NCBI GenBank assembly: GCA_025966175.1
Contig: JAOPVN010000330.1
Coordinates: 1-16,881 of the forward strand
Source of the DNA: Modestobacter sp.
Lineage (GTDB): Bacteria > Actinomycetota > Actinomycetes > Mycobacteriales > Geodermatophilaceae
Direction of reading: 5' to 3'
Length of the DNA: 16,881 bases
Shown piece after piece: positions 1-5,494 of the stretch (position 1 is its first letter; the number at the start of each line of letters is the position of its first letter). Below the pieces are notes generated by a model, which worked only from the letters and a program-made list of their open reading frames with translations, did no database searches and had not been told where the DNA came from. The position numbers and the translations under genes are program-made.

Positions 1-466
1 CAGCCAGGTGGCTCAGGGTCTGCTGGCCGCCCTCGATCGCGTGGTACTTCTCGACCGCCTCGTCGCGCAGCTCCTTGGTGGGGAACACCGTGCGCATCTC
101 GAGCCGGGTCGCCGCGCCGTCGGGCGCAAGCGTCAAGACCGACTCGAAGGCGTTCGGGTCGCCGCGGGACTCACCGTGCAGCAGCGCGATCCGCTCCGGC
201 GGGGCGATCTCGGTCCAGCAGATCCACTCGGTGTAGTCCGTCCCGTCCGGTCCGTGCATCACGAAGTCCCACACCCCGCCGACGCGGAACTCGAACGCTC
301 GCGTGGTGGTGGTGAACCCCTCCGGTCCCCACCACCGCGACAGGTGCCGCACCTCGGTGAACGCCTCGAACACCAGCTCCCGTGGGGCACTGATGACCCG
401 GGAGATCACGATCTCGCGGTCGGCCGTCGCCGGCTCCGCCCGCGTTTCTTGCCTTCCTGCTGCCAT
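1..466 (-). CDS. SRPBCC/AHSA1-family protein, 3' end beyond the window
   Basis: This is a START/Bet v1-fold small-molecule binding protein of the AHSA1 (activator of Hsp90 ATPase-like) group. Such proteins are usually soluble and are often paired with an ArsR regulator; the ligand is unknown. About 155 residues are visible. They start MAAGRQETRAEP, followed by REIVISRVISAPRELVFEAF and a VRHLSRWWGPEGF stretch typical of the family N-terminus. Further on are WTEIAPPERIALLHGE and, near the edge, EKYHAIEGGQQTLSHLA, which matches the C-terminal helix of the family, so only a few residues are probably missing. The ATG at 466 lies 3 bases after the stop of the upstream repressor gene, and an AGGAGGAA motif at the end of that gene serves as ribosome binding site. 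The two genes clearly form one transcript. Family assignment is firm; function is not known. Confidence 0.88.
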   Translation of the reverse strand, partial: MAAGRQETRAEPATADREIVISRVISAPRELVFEAFTEVRHLSRWWGPEGFTTTTRAFEFRVGGVWDFVMHGPDGTDYTEWICWTEIAPPERIALLHGESRGDPNAFESVLTLAPDGAATRLEMRTVFPTKELRDEAVEKYHAIEGGQQTLSHLA

Positions 467-469
467 CGG

Positions 470-823
470 TCATTCCTCCTGTTGTGTCTGCTTGAGGTCC
501 TGCACGTAGGTGTCCAGCCGGTCGAAACTCTCGTTCCAGAACCGCTCGAACCCGCCGGTCCACTCGTGGACCGGCCGCAGCCCGCGGGCGTCCAGGCCGT
601 AGAGGCGCTGCTTGCCCGCCCCGCGGACCCGCACCAGCCTCACCTCCCGGAGCACCCGCAGGTGCTTGGACGCCCCCGGCTGCGTCATCCCCAGCTCCTG
701 GGCCAACTCGGTCACCGGCCGCTCACCCGCCCGCAGCAGCACCAGGATCTCCCGGCGCTGCGGCTCGGCGATCGCGTTGAAGACGTCCGACGTCGTCGCT
801 GCTCGTGCCATGGTCATCATCAT
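470..823 (-). CDS. ArsR-family winged-helix transcriptional repressor
   Basis: A 113-117 residue DNA-binding protein. The winged helix is visible as FNAIAEPQRREILVLLRAGE, then VTELAQELGMTQPGASKHLR (recognition helix) and LREVRLVRVRGAGKQRLYGL (wing). The C-terminal WTGGFERFWNESFDRLDTYV is typical of the ArsR members that precede SRPBCC genes. There are no cysteine metal ligands, so this is not a classical metal sensor; a small-molecule signal or plain autorepression is more likely. Four in-frame ATGs (823, 820, 817, 811) make the exact start uncertain; 811 gives the usual N-terminus MARAATTSDVF. No Shine-Dalgarno motif is seen upstream, so a leaderless message is possible. A palindrome lies immediately upstream. 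The gene is followed after 3 bases by the SRPBCC gene, its presumed operon partner. Confidence 0.9.
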   Translation of the reverse strand: MMMTMARAATTSDVFNAIAEPQRREILVLLRAGERPVTELAQELGMTQPGASKHLRVLREVRLVRVRGAGKQRLYGLDARGLRPVHEWTGGFERFWNESFDRLDTYVQDLKQTQQEE

Positions 824-839
824 ATTCCGATATCGGCAT
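824..839. promoter_or_regulatory. Candidate operator palindrome at the ArsR start
   Basis: ATTCCGATATCGGCAT is a 16-base palindrome with a single mismatched pair; the inner 10 bases (CCGATATCGG, 827-836) are perfect. It abuts the first possible start codon of the repressor gene, where an ArsR dimer would block its own transcription. It is also one of the few AT-containing stretches nearby. The site is seen directly; its role as operator is inference. Confidence 0.5.
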
Positions 840-1190
840 GCGTCAACCCTGTGAAATCAAGCGGGTCTTGTCAGATGACGATCGTGACGCTGCGCAGCCA
901 GCTAGCCAACGGATCAAGATCAATCCCGCAGGTTTGCCACGGCGACCTCGCCCTCGACCGACGGCCGGGCGTCGCTTGTTCGAGGTGAGGAGGCGGAGGC
1001 GACCGCATCGGGAGGGGAGCGCCATGTCCTCGTCGCAACAGCGATTCGACCGGCTACCCGGTACGTGCTTGTGGGAAGGGGGGCGGGGTGCACACAGCGC
1101 GGTCAAGGGCCTGAATAGGCGTGCCATGGTCGATGTGGAGGCCTTCGGGACGCGGGTTCGTCTTGACCAAGAGGTGGTCGACCGAGCGAC
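824..1190. other. Intergenic region without a convincing gene
   Basis: This 367-base stretch lies between the ArsR gene, which reads away from it, and the 3' end of the maleylpyruvate-isomerase-fold gene. Apart from the palindrome at its left end it holds no recognisable gene. A plus-strand ATG at 1024 has a strong purine-rich ribosome binding site (GGGAGGGG, 1013-1020), but its reading frame runs on antisense through the next gene and the protein resembles nothing I know. No tRNA-like fold or intrinsic terminator was seen. Confidence 0.5.
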
Positions 1191-1787
1191 TCAGCCGCGA
1201 GGCAGCGCCCGGCCGTCGGGCAGGGTGCGCCCGCTCAGGAGTGCCACGAGACGACCGCTGTCGGCGCGCACGACGTCACCCGTGCCCCAGTTCCAGTTCG
1301 TGTCGGAAGCCTCGAGACGGACGCCGGTCAGGTCGACGCCGAACACCGCACCGTTGGCGGCGGTGAGCTGGTCGAGGACGGCGATCACCGCCTCTTGCGG
1401 CGCGACCGCCGGCCGGTCGAGCGCGACGGTGATGTCGAGGGCGTGGATGACGGCGTGGCTGAGCGCGCCGGCGGCGCCGCCGCCCGGCGGCTGCCACGAG
1501 TGCAGCAGCGGAGAGTGCAGCGCGTCCAGCTGGTCGGCGAGCGGCAGGGAGGCGTCGCGCGCGGCCACGGTGTCGGAGAGGACGCCGAAGTCGCCGCCGG
1601 CCGCGGCCATCTCGGCGCCGAACTGCGCGGGTGTCAGCCGTACCGGCATCGACACATGCGCGACCACGTGGCGGACCTGCCACTTCTCGCACAGCGACGG
1701 GGCGTCCCAGGTGTCGGCGGGCGCGGCGGCGAGGTGGTTGGCGAGGCCGTCGTAGATCGGTGCCACCCAGGACTGCAGGTCGGTCAC
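1191..1787 (-). CDS. Maleylpyruvate isomerase-fold (DinB-like) mycothiol-dependent enzyme family protein
   Basis: A 198-residue protein of the actinobacterial family built on a DinB-like four-helix bundle. Characterised relatives use mycothiol as cofactor and bind a divalent metal through histidines. The N-terminal helix has the family pattern (YDGLANHLAAAPADTWDAPS), followed by CEKWQVRHVVAHVSMP, whose histidines are metal-ligand candidates. A second cluster, LSHAVIHALDITVALDRP, provides the later histidine and aspartate. In maleylpyruvate isomerase itself a glutamate precedes the last histidine by four positions; here that position is a histidine, so the reaction may differ. The C-terminal part (about residues 150-198) is a small mixed domain. 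The GTG start at 1787 overlaps the stop of an upstream small ORF as GTGA and is preceded by a GAGAGGAG ribosome binding site. Family assignment is fairly sure; substrate unknown. Confidence 0.85.
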   Translation of the reverse strand: MTDLQSWVAPIYDGLANHLAAAPADTWDAPSLCEKWQVRHVVAHVSMPVRLTPAQFGAEMAAAGGDFGVLSDTVAARDASLPLADQLDALHSPLLHSWQPPGGGAAGALSHAVIHALDITVALDRPAVAPQEAVIAVLDQLTAANGAVFGVDLTGVRLEASDTNWNWGTGDVVRADSGRLVALLSGRTLPDGRALPRG

Positions 1788-2002
1788 GGTCGCTCCTCTC
1801 GGATCAGGTGGGCGAGGTGCTCCTCGAGCTTGTCGAGGGAGGTGAGGAAGCCGGCGCGGGCCTCTGGTGAGCGCATCGGCTGGGGCACGTGCCGCTGTTC
1901 GCCTCGACCCAGGTCAGCCGTTCGGGCGGGACGGTAGTCGGCGCCTCCTCTGCTGGCCATGGGCGCAAGCGTCCCGATCAACGTGCATCGATTCATCACC
2001 AC
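1784..2002 (-). CDS. Doubtful small ORF coupled to the isomerase-fold gene
   Basis: This frame encodes up to 72 residues, or 58 from the internal ATG at 1960. Its stop overlaps the next start as GTGA, which favours real translation. The C-terminal part (RAGFLTSLDKLEEHLAHLI) is an amphipathic helix of the kind found at the end of AHSA1/SRPBCC proteins or some regulators, while the N-terminal half looks like unselected sequence. No good ribosome binding site precedes either ATG. It could be a small real protein, or the tail of an older gene whose front part has been lost. I do not recognise a family. Confidence 0.35.
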   Translation of the reverse strand: MVMNRCTLIGTLAPMASRGGADYRPARTADLGRGEQRHVPQPMRSPEARAGFLTSLDKLEEHLAHLIREERP

Positions 2003-2177
2003 GAATCGGCTTGGAGCGTCGTGGTCGGCGCGAGCTGGAGCGGCGCGATCGAAGCCCCGCGTGGCGCCCTCGGTCGAGGACGCAGTCGGGCGACCGAGGT
2101 GACCCGCTGCGGCTTCCGAGGCAGCCCGCGATCGAGACAGGGTGTGAGCAGGTGATGCGGCCGGGCAGGATGGCGAA
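2003..2177. other. Upstream region of the VOC gene
   Basis: This stretch separates the doubtful small ORF from the VOC gene and must hold a plus-strand promoter for the latter. Together with the doubtful ORF the gap between sure genes is about 390 bases. I see no RNA gene, repeat or strong hairpin in it. Confidence 0.4.
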
Positions 2178-2531
2178 ATGGAACGTGTGCTCGGTGTCGG
2201 CGGATACTTCCTGCGGGCCGCCGACCCGGTGGCTCTGGGTGCCTGGTACCGAGAGTGCCTGGGACTGGACGCCGATGAGAACGGCCTGTGGCGTCAGGAC
2301 GCCGGCGTGACCGTATTCGCGACGTTCGAGTCCGGCACCGGGTATTTCGGCTCCCACGCGCAGCAGACGATGCTCAACTTCCGGGTCGGCGACCTGGACG
2401 CCATGCTCGCGCAACTGCGTGCCCAGGGAGCGGACGTCGCCCAGGAGACCCAGGACATGGAGGGCGTCGGTCGGTTCGGCTGGGTCACCGATCCTGAGGG
2501 CAATCGGGTCGAGCTGTGGCAGCCCAGCTGA
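2178..2531 (+). CDS. VOC-family (glyoxalase/bleomycin-resistance fold) protein
   Basis: A 117-residue single-domain protein of the vicinal oxygen chelate superfamily, which includes metal-dependent lyases and dioxygenases as well as antibiotic-binding proteins. The two beta-alpha-beta-beta-beta modules are recognisable: LGVGGYFLRAADPVALGAWY with RECLGLDADENGLW at the front, and MLNFRVGDLDAMLAQLRAQG at the start of the second. The C-terminal signature GRFGWVTDPEGNRVELWQP carries the conserved glutamate that is a metal ligand in catalytic members. The length is normal for a protein that dimerises to build its active sites. The ATG at 2178 is preceded by a modest GGCAGGA. It stands alone, reading away from the isomerase-fold gene. 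Substrate cannot be deduced. Confidence 0.9.
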   Translation: MERVLGVGGYFLRAADPVALGAWYRECLGLDADENGLWRQDAGVTVFATFESGTGYFGSHAQQTMLNFRVGDLDAMLAQLRAQGADVAQETQDMEGVGRFGWVTDPEGNRVELWQPS

Positions 2532-2653
2532 CGTTGTCCCTGCGTAGCCGGTGACGTGCGGGTGGCCGGCTCGATCGGCTCAGCGAGTGCGAGGACCTCG
2601 CGGACCGACGGCCCGCTACCGTCCGTCGGCATACCGGCTATCTGGAGGTCCGC

Positions 2654-3118
2654 GTGTCGCAGGTCATCGACTACGAGAACGTGTCCACCGGCGGACTGGA
2701 GTCGTCCCCGGTCGCCGGGGCGCTCGCCGGCTTGAGGGCCAACGAGGCGCGCTACTACCGCAACAAGTACGACCACGCCTTCACCGTCGACCCTGCGAGC
2801 GACGCGACGGAGGTGGTCGACTGGGTGCACCGCATCCTCCGGGAGGAGCGGGACATCGTCATCTCGGCCCGGCCGCTCGAGGCGACGACCTTCGAGGTCG
2901 ACGGGCTCCGGATGGCCTACGTGTTCTACGACTCCGGACTCGCCATCAACGTGATGTACAGCCTGGCGGCCGGGGGTAAGCGTGCGGTCGGGTTCAAGCT
3001 GTCCGAGGGGATGGAGGTCCCCGAGGAACTCGCATCCCGCTTCAAGTTCGCGAGGCAGAAGTCGAAGCTCGCCGGCACGATCCGCGGCTCCTTCTTCGTG
3101 ATCAAGGGCGAGTACTGA
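2654..3118 (+). CDS. Conserved-looking hypothetical protein, 154 residues
   Basis: I do not recognise a family. The GTG start at 2654 has a good ribosome binding site (GGAGG at 2646-2650) and codon use is typical of the window, with strong GC at third positions, so this looks like a genuine gene. The protein is soluble, with no signal peptide or membrane segment. It has an N-terminal region rich in small residues (residues 1-30), then RANEARYYRNKYDHAF, a charged helix (TEVVDWVHRILREERD) and a mixed strand-rich middle (ARPLEATTFEVDGLRMAYVF). The basic C-terminal segment RFKFARQKSKLAGTIRG could contact nucleic acid or membrane phosphates, but that is only a guess. It follows the VOC gene by 122 bases, probably with its own promoter, and converges on the kinase gene downstream. 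Confidence 0.75.
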   Translation: MSQVIDYENVSTGGLESSPVAGALAGLRANEARYYRNKYDHAFTVDPASDATEVVDWVHRILREERDIVISARPLEATTFEVDGLRMAYVFYDSGLAINVMYSLAAGGKRAVGFKLSEGMEVPEELASRFKFARQKSKLAGTIRGSFFVIKGEY

Positions 3119-3334
3119 GGAACCGACGTCTCCGCGGCGGGCATTCCTCAGCTTCTCGTGGGTGACCGCCAGCTCGCCCGCCGGGCCACGGACGCTGCGG
3201 CGACTGTCCAGCACCAGCTGTGCTGCCGGAACTCCTCGGGGTCCTTGCTCCGTCGGCCCACCCGGGCCCTCCCTCCCTGGCTTGCGCCAAGTCCGGAGGT
3301 GTTCAGCCGACGGGGGTCACGTCACGCTCGCAGT

Positions 3335-3355
3335 CCTCGGCGGGAGCCGCCGAGG
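3335..3355. terminator. Strong hairpin, possible bidirectional terminator
   Basis: CCTCGGCGG and CCGCCGAGG form a perfect 9-base stem around a 3-base GAG loop. It sits in the gap between two convergent genes, the usual place for a shared terminator. No T-tract follows on either strand, which is common for actinobacterial terminators but weakens the call. Confidence 0.45.
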
Positions 3356-3431
3356 GTGGCTTGGTAGGTGATTCCTTGACCCCCGACGCGGGCGTGGTTG
3401 CCTCGTGGGCCAGGGCCGGCTGATGGTGAAG

Positions 3432-3461
3432 CGGGACGGCCCGGCCCGCAGGCTCGTCCCG
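3432..3461. terminator. Weaker inverted repeat downstream of the kinase gene
   Basis: CGGGACG (3432-3438) and CGTCCCG (3455-3461) form a perfect 7-base stem around a 16-base GC-rich loop. It begins about 90 bases past the stop codon of the APH-fold kinase gene, so it may help end that transcript. No T-tract is present. Confidence 0.25.
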
Positions 3462-3549
3462 ACCCGCCAACCCATCCGGTGTGTTCCCCCTCATCGCTCC
3501 GCTGACGGTGGCCTCGGTACGGCTGCCGGTCGCAAGCCCGGCGGCCCGG

Positions 3550-4392
3550 TCACCTCAGCGCCTCCCGCAGGACGTCGGCGGTCTCGAGGTACCACTCGCG
3601 GACCCGCTCGGCCCGCTCTCGGGCGCCGCCGTCCAGGTAGTCGGAGAAGCCGGCGTGGCCGTTGGCGGCCGCCGTCCCGACGATGTCGTAGCTCCACTCG
3701 TGGTTGTGTCGCACCGCCGTCACGAGGTCGTCCCGGTCTGCGTCGGGGAGTCCGTAGCTGTCGACGAACAGCCGGAAGCGCGCCAGCACCTGGCCGCGCC
3801 GGGCGTCGTCGATGTGGCGATCCGGCCGCAGCGGCGTCCAGAGCCTGGCGGCGCAGGCGACGTCCCAGACCCGCGAGGCGGGGCTGGCCAGGTCGAAGTC
3901 GATCAGGGCGACGGCCCGTCCCTCGCGGAAGACGACGTTGTCCAGGTTGACGTCGTTGTGGCTGACCAGCCCACCGGCGAAGGGAGCGGGGGGCGAGGGC
4001 GGCCAGGCGTGCGGCGCCGGGTCGAAGCTGCTGACCGCCCGGTGGTAGTCGCGGAGCAGGTGGGCCACGCTGGCGAGCGCCTCGGCGGTGAGCGCCCACG
4101 CGGGGTACGGCGGCGTGATGGCGGTGCCGGGGAGGTAGGAGAGGACCTCGCGGCCCTGCTCGTCCACCCCGAGGAACCGGGGTGCGCCGGTGAACCCCAC
4201 CGCGCCGAGGTGGCCGAGGAGGGCGTGGGTGGCCGGGCTGGTGGGCCGCAGCGGCCGGCGGACGGTGTCGCCGATCCGGAGGACCCGACCCCGGTTGGCG
4301 GTGCCGCCGACGAGCAGGACCTCGGGTTCGCTCCGCTCGAGCACCGGTTCCTCCAGGCTCTCGTCCGGCCGCGTCCGCCGGAGGGCTGTCAC
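3550..4392 (-). CDS. APH-fold phosphotransferase (aminoglycoside-phosphotransferase/choline-kinase superfamily)
   Basis: A 280-residue cytoplasmic kinase-like protein. The catalytic loop SHNDVNLDN (His145, Asp147, Asn152) fits the Brenner-type HxDxxxxN motif, and IDFDLAS (Asp165) is the metal-binding DFG equivalent. The N-lobe shows VLRIGDTVRRPLRP and a GAPRFLGVDEQGREVLSYLPG stretch, as in a common actinobacterial phosphotransferase group of unknown substrate. Catalytic residues are intact, so activity is expected. The GTG start at 4392 overlaps the stop of the SorC regulator as GTGA, giving tight translational coupling. The upstream part of the same open frame, beyond 4392, is antisense noise in the regulator gene. 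It need not be a resistance gene: next to a polyol locus, a sugar, polyol or small-alcohol substrate is equally possible. That is inference. Confidence 0.88.
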   Translation of the reverse strand: MTALRRTRPDESLEEPVLERSEPEVLLVGGTANRGRVLRIGDTVRRPLRPTSPATHALLGHLGAVGFTGAPRFLGVDEQGREVLSYLPGTAITPPYPAWALTAEALASVAHLLRDYHRAVSSFDPAPHAWPPSPPAPFAGGLVSHNDVNLDNVVFREGRAVALIDFDLASPASRVWDVACAARLWTPLRPDRHIDDARRGQVLARFRLFVDSYGLPDADRDDLVTAVRHNHEWSYDIVGTAAANGHAGFSDYLDGGARERAERVREWYLETADVLREALR

Positions 4393-5345
4393 GCCTCGTC
4401 GAGGACGGCCCGGGCCAGGGACGTGTGCGTCACGATGCCAGCGACCAGGCCACTGCGGAGGGCGGCGCGCACGGCGGCCGCCTTGCGGATGCCATAGGGG
4501 ATGACGATGACCTCGGGGATCGCCCGCATCTCCTCGGCGCTGAGGGCGATCATGCGCTCGGCCAGCTCGGTCGGTACCGGGGTGCCGTCGGCCGCCACCA
4601 GGACCCCGGAGATGTCGGCGCAGACGCCGAGGTCGCGCAGCGCCGCGCGGTCGTGCACGGAGGCGGCGTCGTACAGGGTGGACTGACCCGCCTCCCAGAG
4701 CCCCACGCCGGCCACGGCCTTGGTGACCAGCGGCAGCTGACCGAATGCGCGGGCGACCTCGGGCTGCTGGCGGAGGGCGCGCGCCGTCGCGGCGTCGGCG
4801 ACCGTCAGCGGTGCGTAGAAGTAGTGGGCCACCCCACCCGACGCGGTCGCGACGTCCCGGACGGCGTCCACCGAGGTGTCGGGGCCGTCCGGGAGCGTCA
4901 GCGCTCCGGTGAGCTGGACGACGGGTGTGCCGGGCAGCCGGGGCAGCACCCGGGCCATCGCGCTCACCGACCGCGCCCACGCGAGCCCCAGGACGTCCCC
5001 GGGCGTGATGATCTCGGCGAGCAGTTGCGCGGCGGCGCGGCCGACGTGCTCGCGGAGGGCCTGCGCGTCCTCGTCGGGGCTGGCGACGACGATCGAGTGC
5101 TGCAGCCCGAACCGGTCGCGCAACTGCGCGGACAGGTCGACGTCGATCTCGCCCTCGTGCCTGATCTCGATCCGCACCAGGCCACTCGTGCGTGCGGTGT
5201 CGAGGAGTCGGGCCACCTTGAACCGGCTCATGCCGAACTCCTCGGCGATCTCGATCTTGGATCGGCCGTCGAGGTAGTAGCGACGAGCCACCGAGGCCGT
5301 GAGCACGACCTGGGCCGGCCCGGTCACTGGGTCAGACACCGTCAT
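4389..5345 (-). CDS. SorC-family sugar-responsive transcriptional regulator of the polyol locus
   Basis: A 318-residue regulator. The N-terminal helix-turn-helix (about residues 18-60) reads RRYYLDGRSKIEIAEEFGMS followed by RFKVARLLDTARTSGLVRIE. The rest is the SorC/DeoR-type sugar-phosphate-binding domain, a Rossmann-like fold resembling sugar-phosphate isomerases, with blocks such as GDVLGLAWARSV, PVVQLTGAL, KAVAGVGLWE and GVCADISGVLV. The C-terminal IPEVIVIPYGIRKAAAVRAA is characteristic. Family members bind a phosphorylated sugar and control nearby carbohydrate operons. It is transcribed divergently from the polyol transport operon and is its obvious regulator. The ATG at 5345 is preferred, with a weak GCGGAA site 4 bases upstream; a GTG one codon earlier (5348) is also possible. 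The APH-fold kinase gene follows with an overlap. Confidence 0.93.
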   Translation of the reverse strand: MTVSDPVTGPAQVVLTASVARRYYLDGRSKIEIAEEFGMSRFKVARLLDTARTSGLVRIEIRHEGEIDVDLSAQLRDRFGLQHSIVVASPDEDAQALREHVGRAAAQLLAEIITPGDVLGLAWARSVSAMARVLPRLPGTPVVQLTGALTLPDGPDTSVDAVRDVATASGGVAHYFYAPLTVADAATARALRQQPEVARAFGQLPLVTKAVAGVGLWEAGQSTLYDAASVHDRAALRDLGVCADISGVLVAADGTPVPTELAERMIALSAEEMRAIPEVIVIPYGIRKAAAVRAALRSGLVAGIVTHTSLARAVLDEA

Positions 5346-5353
5346 CACTTCCG

Positions 5354-5416
5354 CTCAACCGAGCACGTAGACGCCCATCCTTGCAGAGGGTTGACGACGA
5401 CGACGTGAAGGTTGAG
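5354..5416. promoter_or_regulatory. Candidate SorC operator: three GGTTGA boxes
   Basis: GGTTGA occurs on the plus strand at 5389-5394 and 5410-5415, exactly 21 bases apart (two helical turns), and as the reverse complement CTCAACC at 5354-5360, close to the regulator start. The first plus-strand box overlaps TTGACG (5391-5396), a good -35 for the transport operon, with a poor -10 (GAGACT, 5414-5419) after 17 bases. This fits a SorC tetramer binding several boxes to control both directions. The repeats are seen directly; binding is inferred. Confidence 0.45.
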
Positions 5417-5445
5417 ACTCCCGTCACACGGATGAGTGAGTGGCT

Positions 5446-5457
5446 GCTCATGTGAGC
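5446..5457. promoter_or_regulatory. GCTCA/TGAGC palindrome before the binding-protein gene
   Basis: GCTCATGTGAGC is a 12-base near-perfect palindrome (five paired bases around TG), 38 bases before the binding-protein start codon. A related GCTCAACCGAGC lies at 5353-5364 near the regulator start, so the two may be a pair of sites on either side of the shared promoter region. This could be the regulator's site or that of a second control protein. Confidence 0.35.
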
Positions 5458-5494
5458 GCACTCTGCTCGCGCTTGCCCCGCCCGGGAGAGGTCC

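Larger units (their letters stand above)
3119..3549. other. Convergent intergenic region with hairpins
   Basis: This 431-base gap separates the ends of two converging genes. Long open frames exist on both strands, but they have poor composition, no plausible ribosome binding sites and no recognisable protein. It contains two inverted repeats (described separately) that could end transcription from both sides. Nothing else is seen. Confidence 0.5.

Noticed and set aside
8..988. Long plus-strand open frame of 326 residues
   Set aside because: It is antisense to the well-supported SRPBCC and ArsR genes, and its Arg/Pro/His-rich composition is typical of a GC-rich shadow frame.
3550..4392. Calling the APH-fold gene an aminoglycoside-resistance determinant
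   Set aside because: The superfamily covers many substrates, the close group is of unknown function, and the genomic context is carbohydrate use with no resistance or mobile elements.
3405..4497. Plus-strand open frames opposite the kinase gene
   Set aside because: They mirror the kinase coding strand, carry low-complexity Arg/Pro content and have no recognisable domain or start signal.
4393..4980. N-terminal extension of the APH-fold kinase frame
   Set aside because: It lies inside the SorC regulator gene in another frame; the kinase has a coupled GTG start at 4392 and a normal family length from there.
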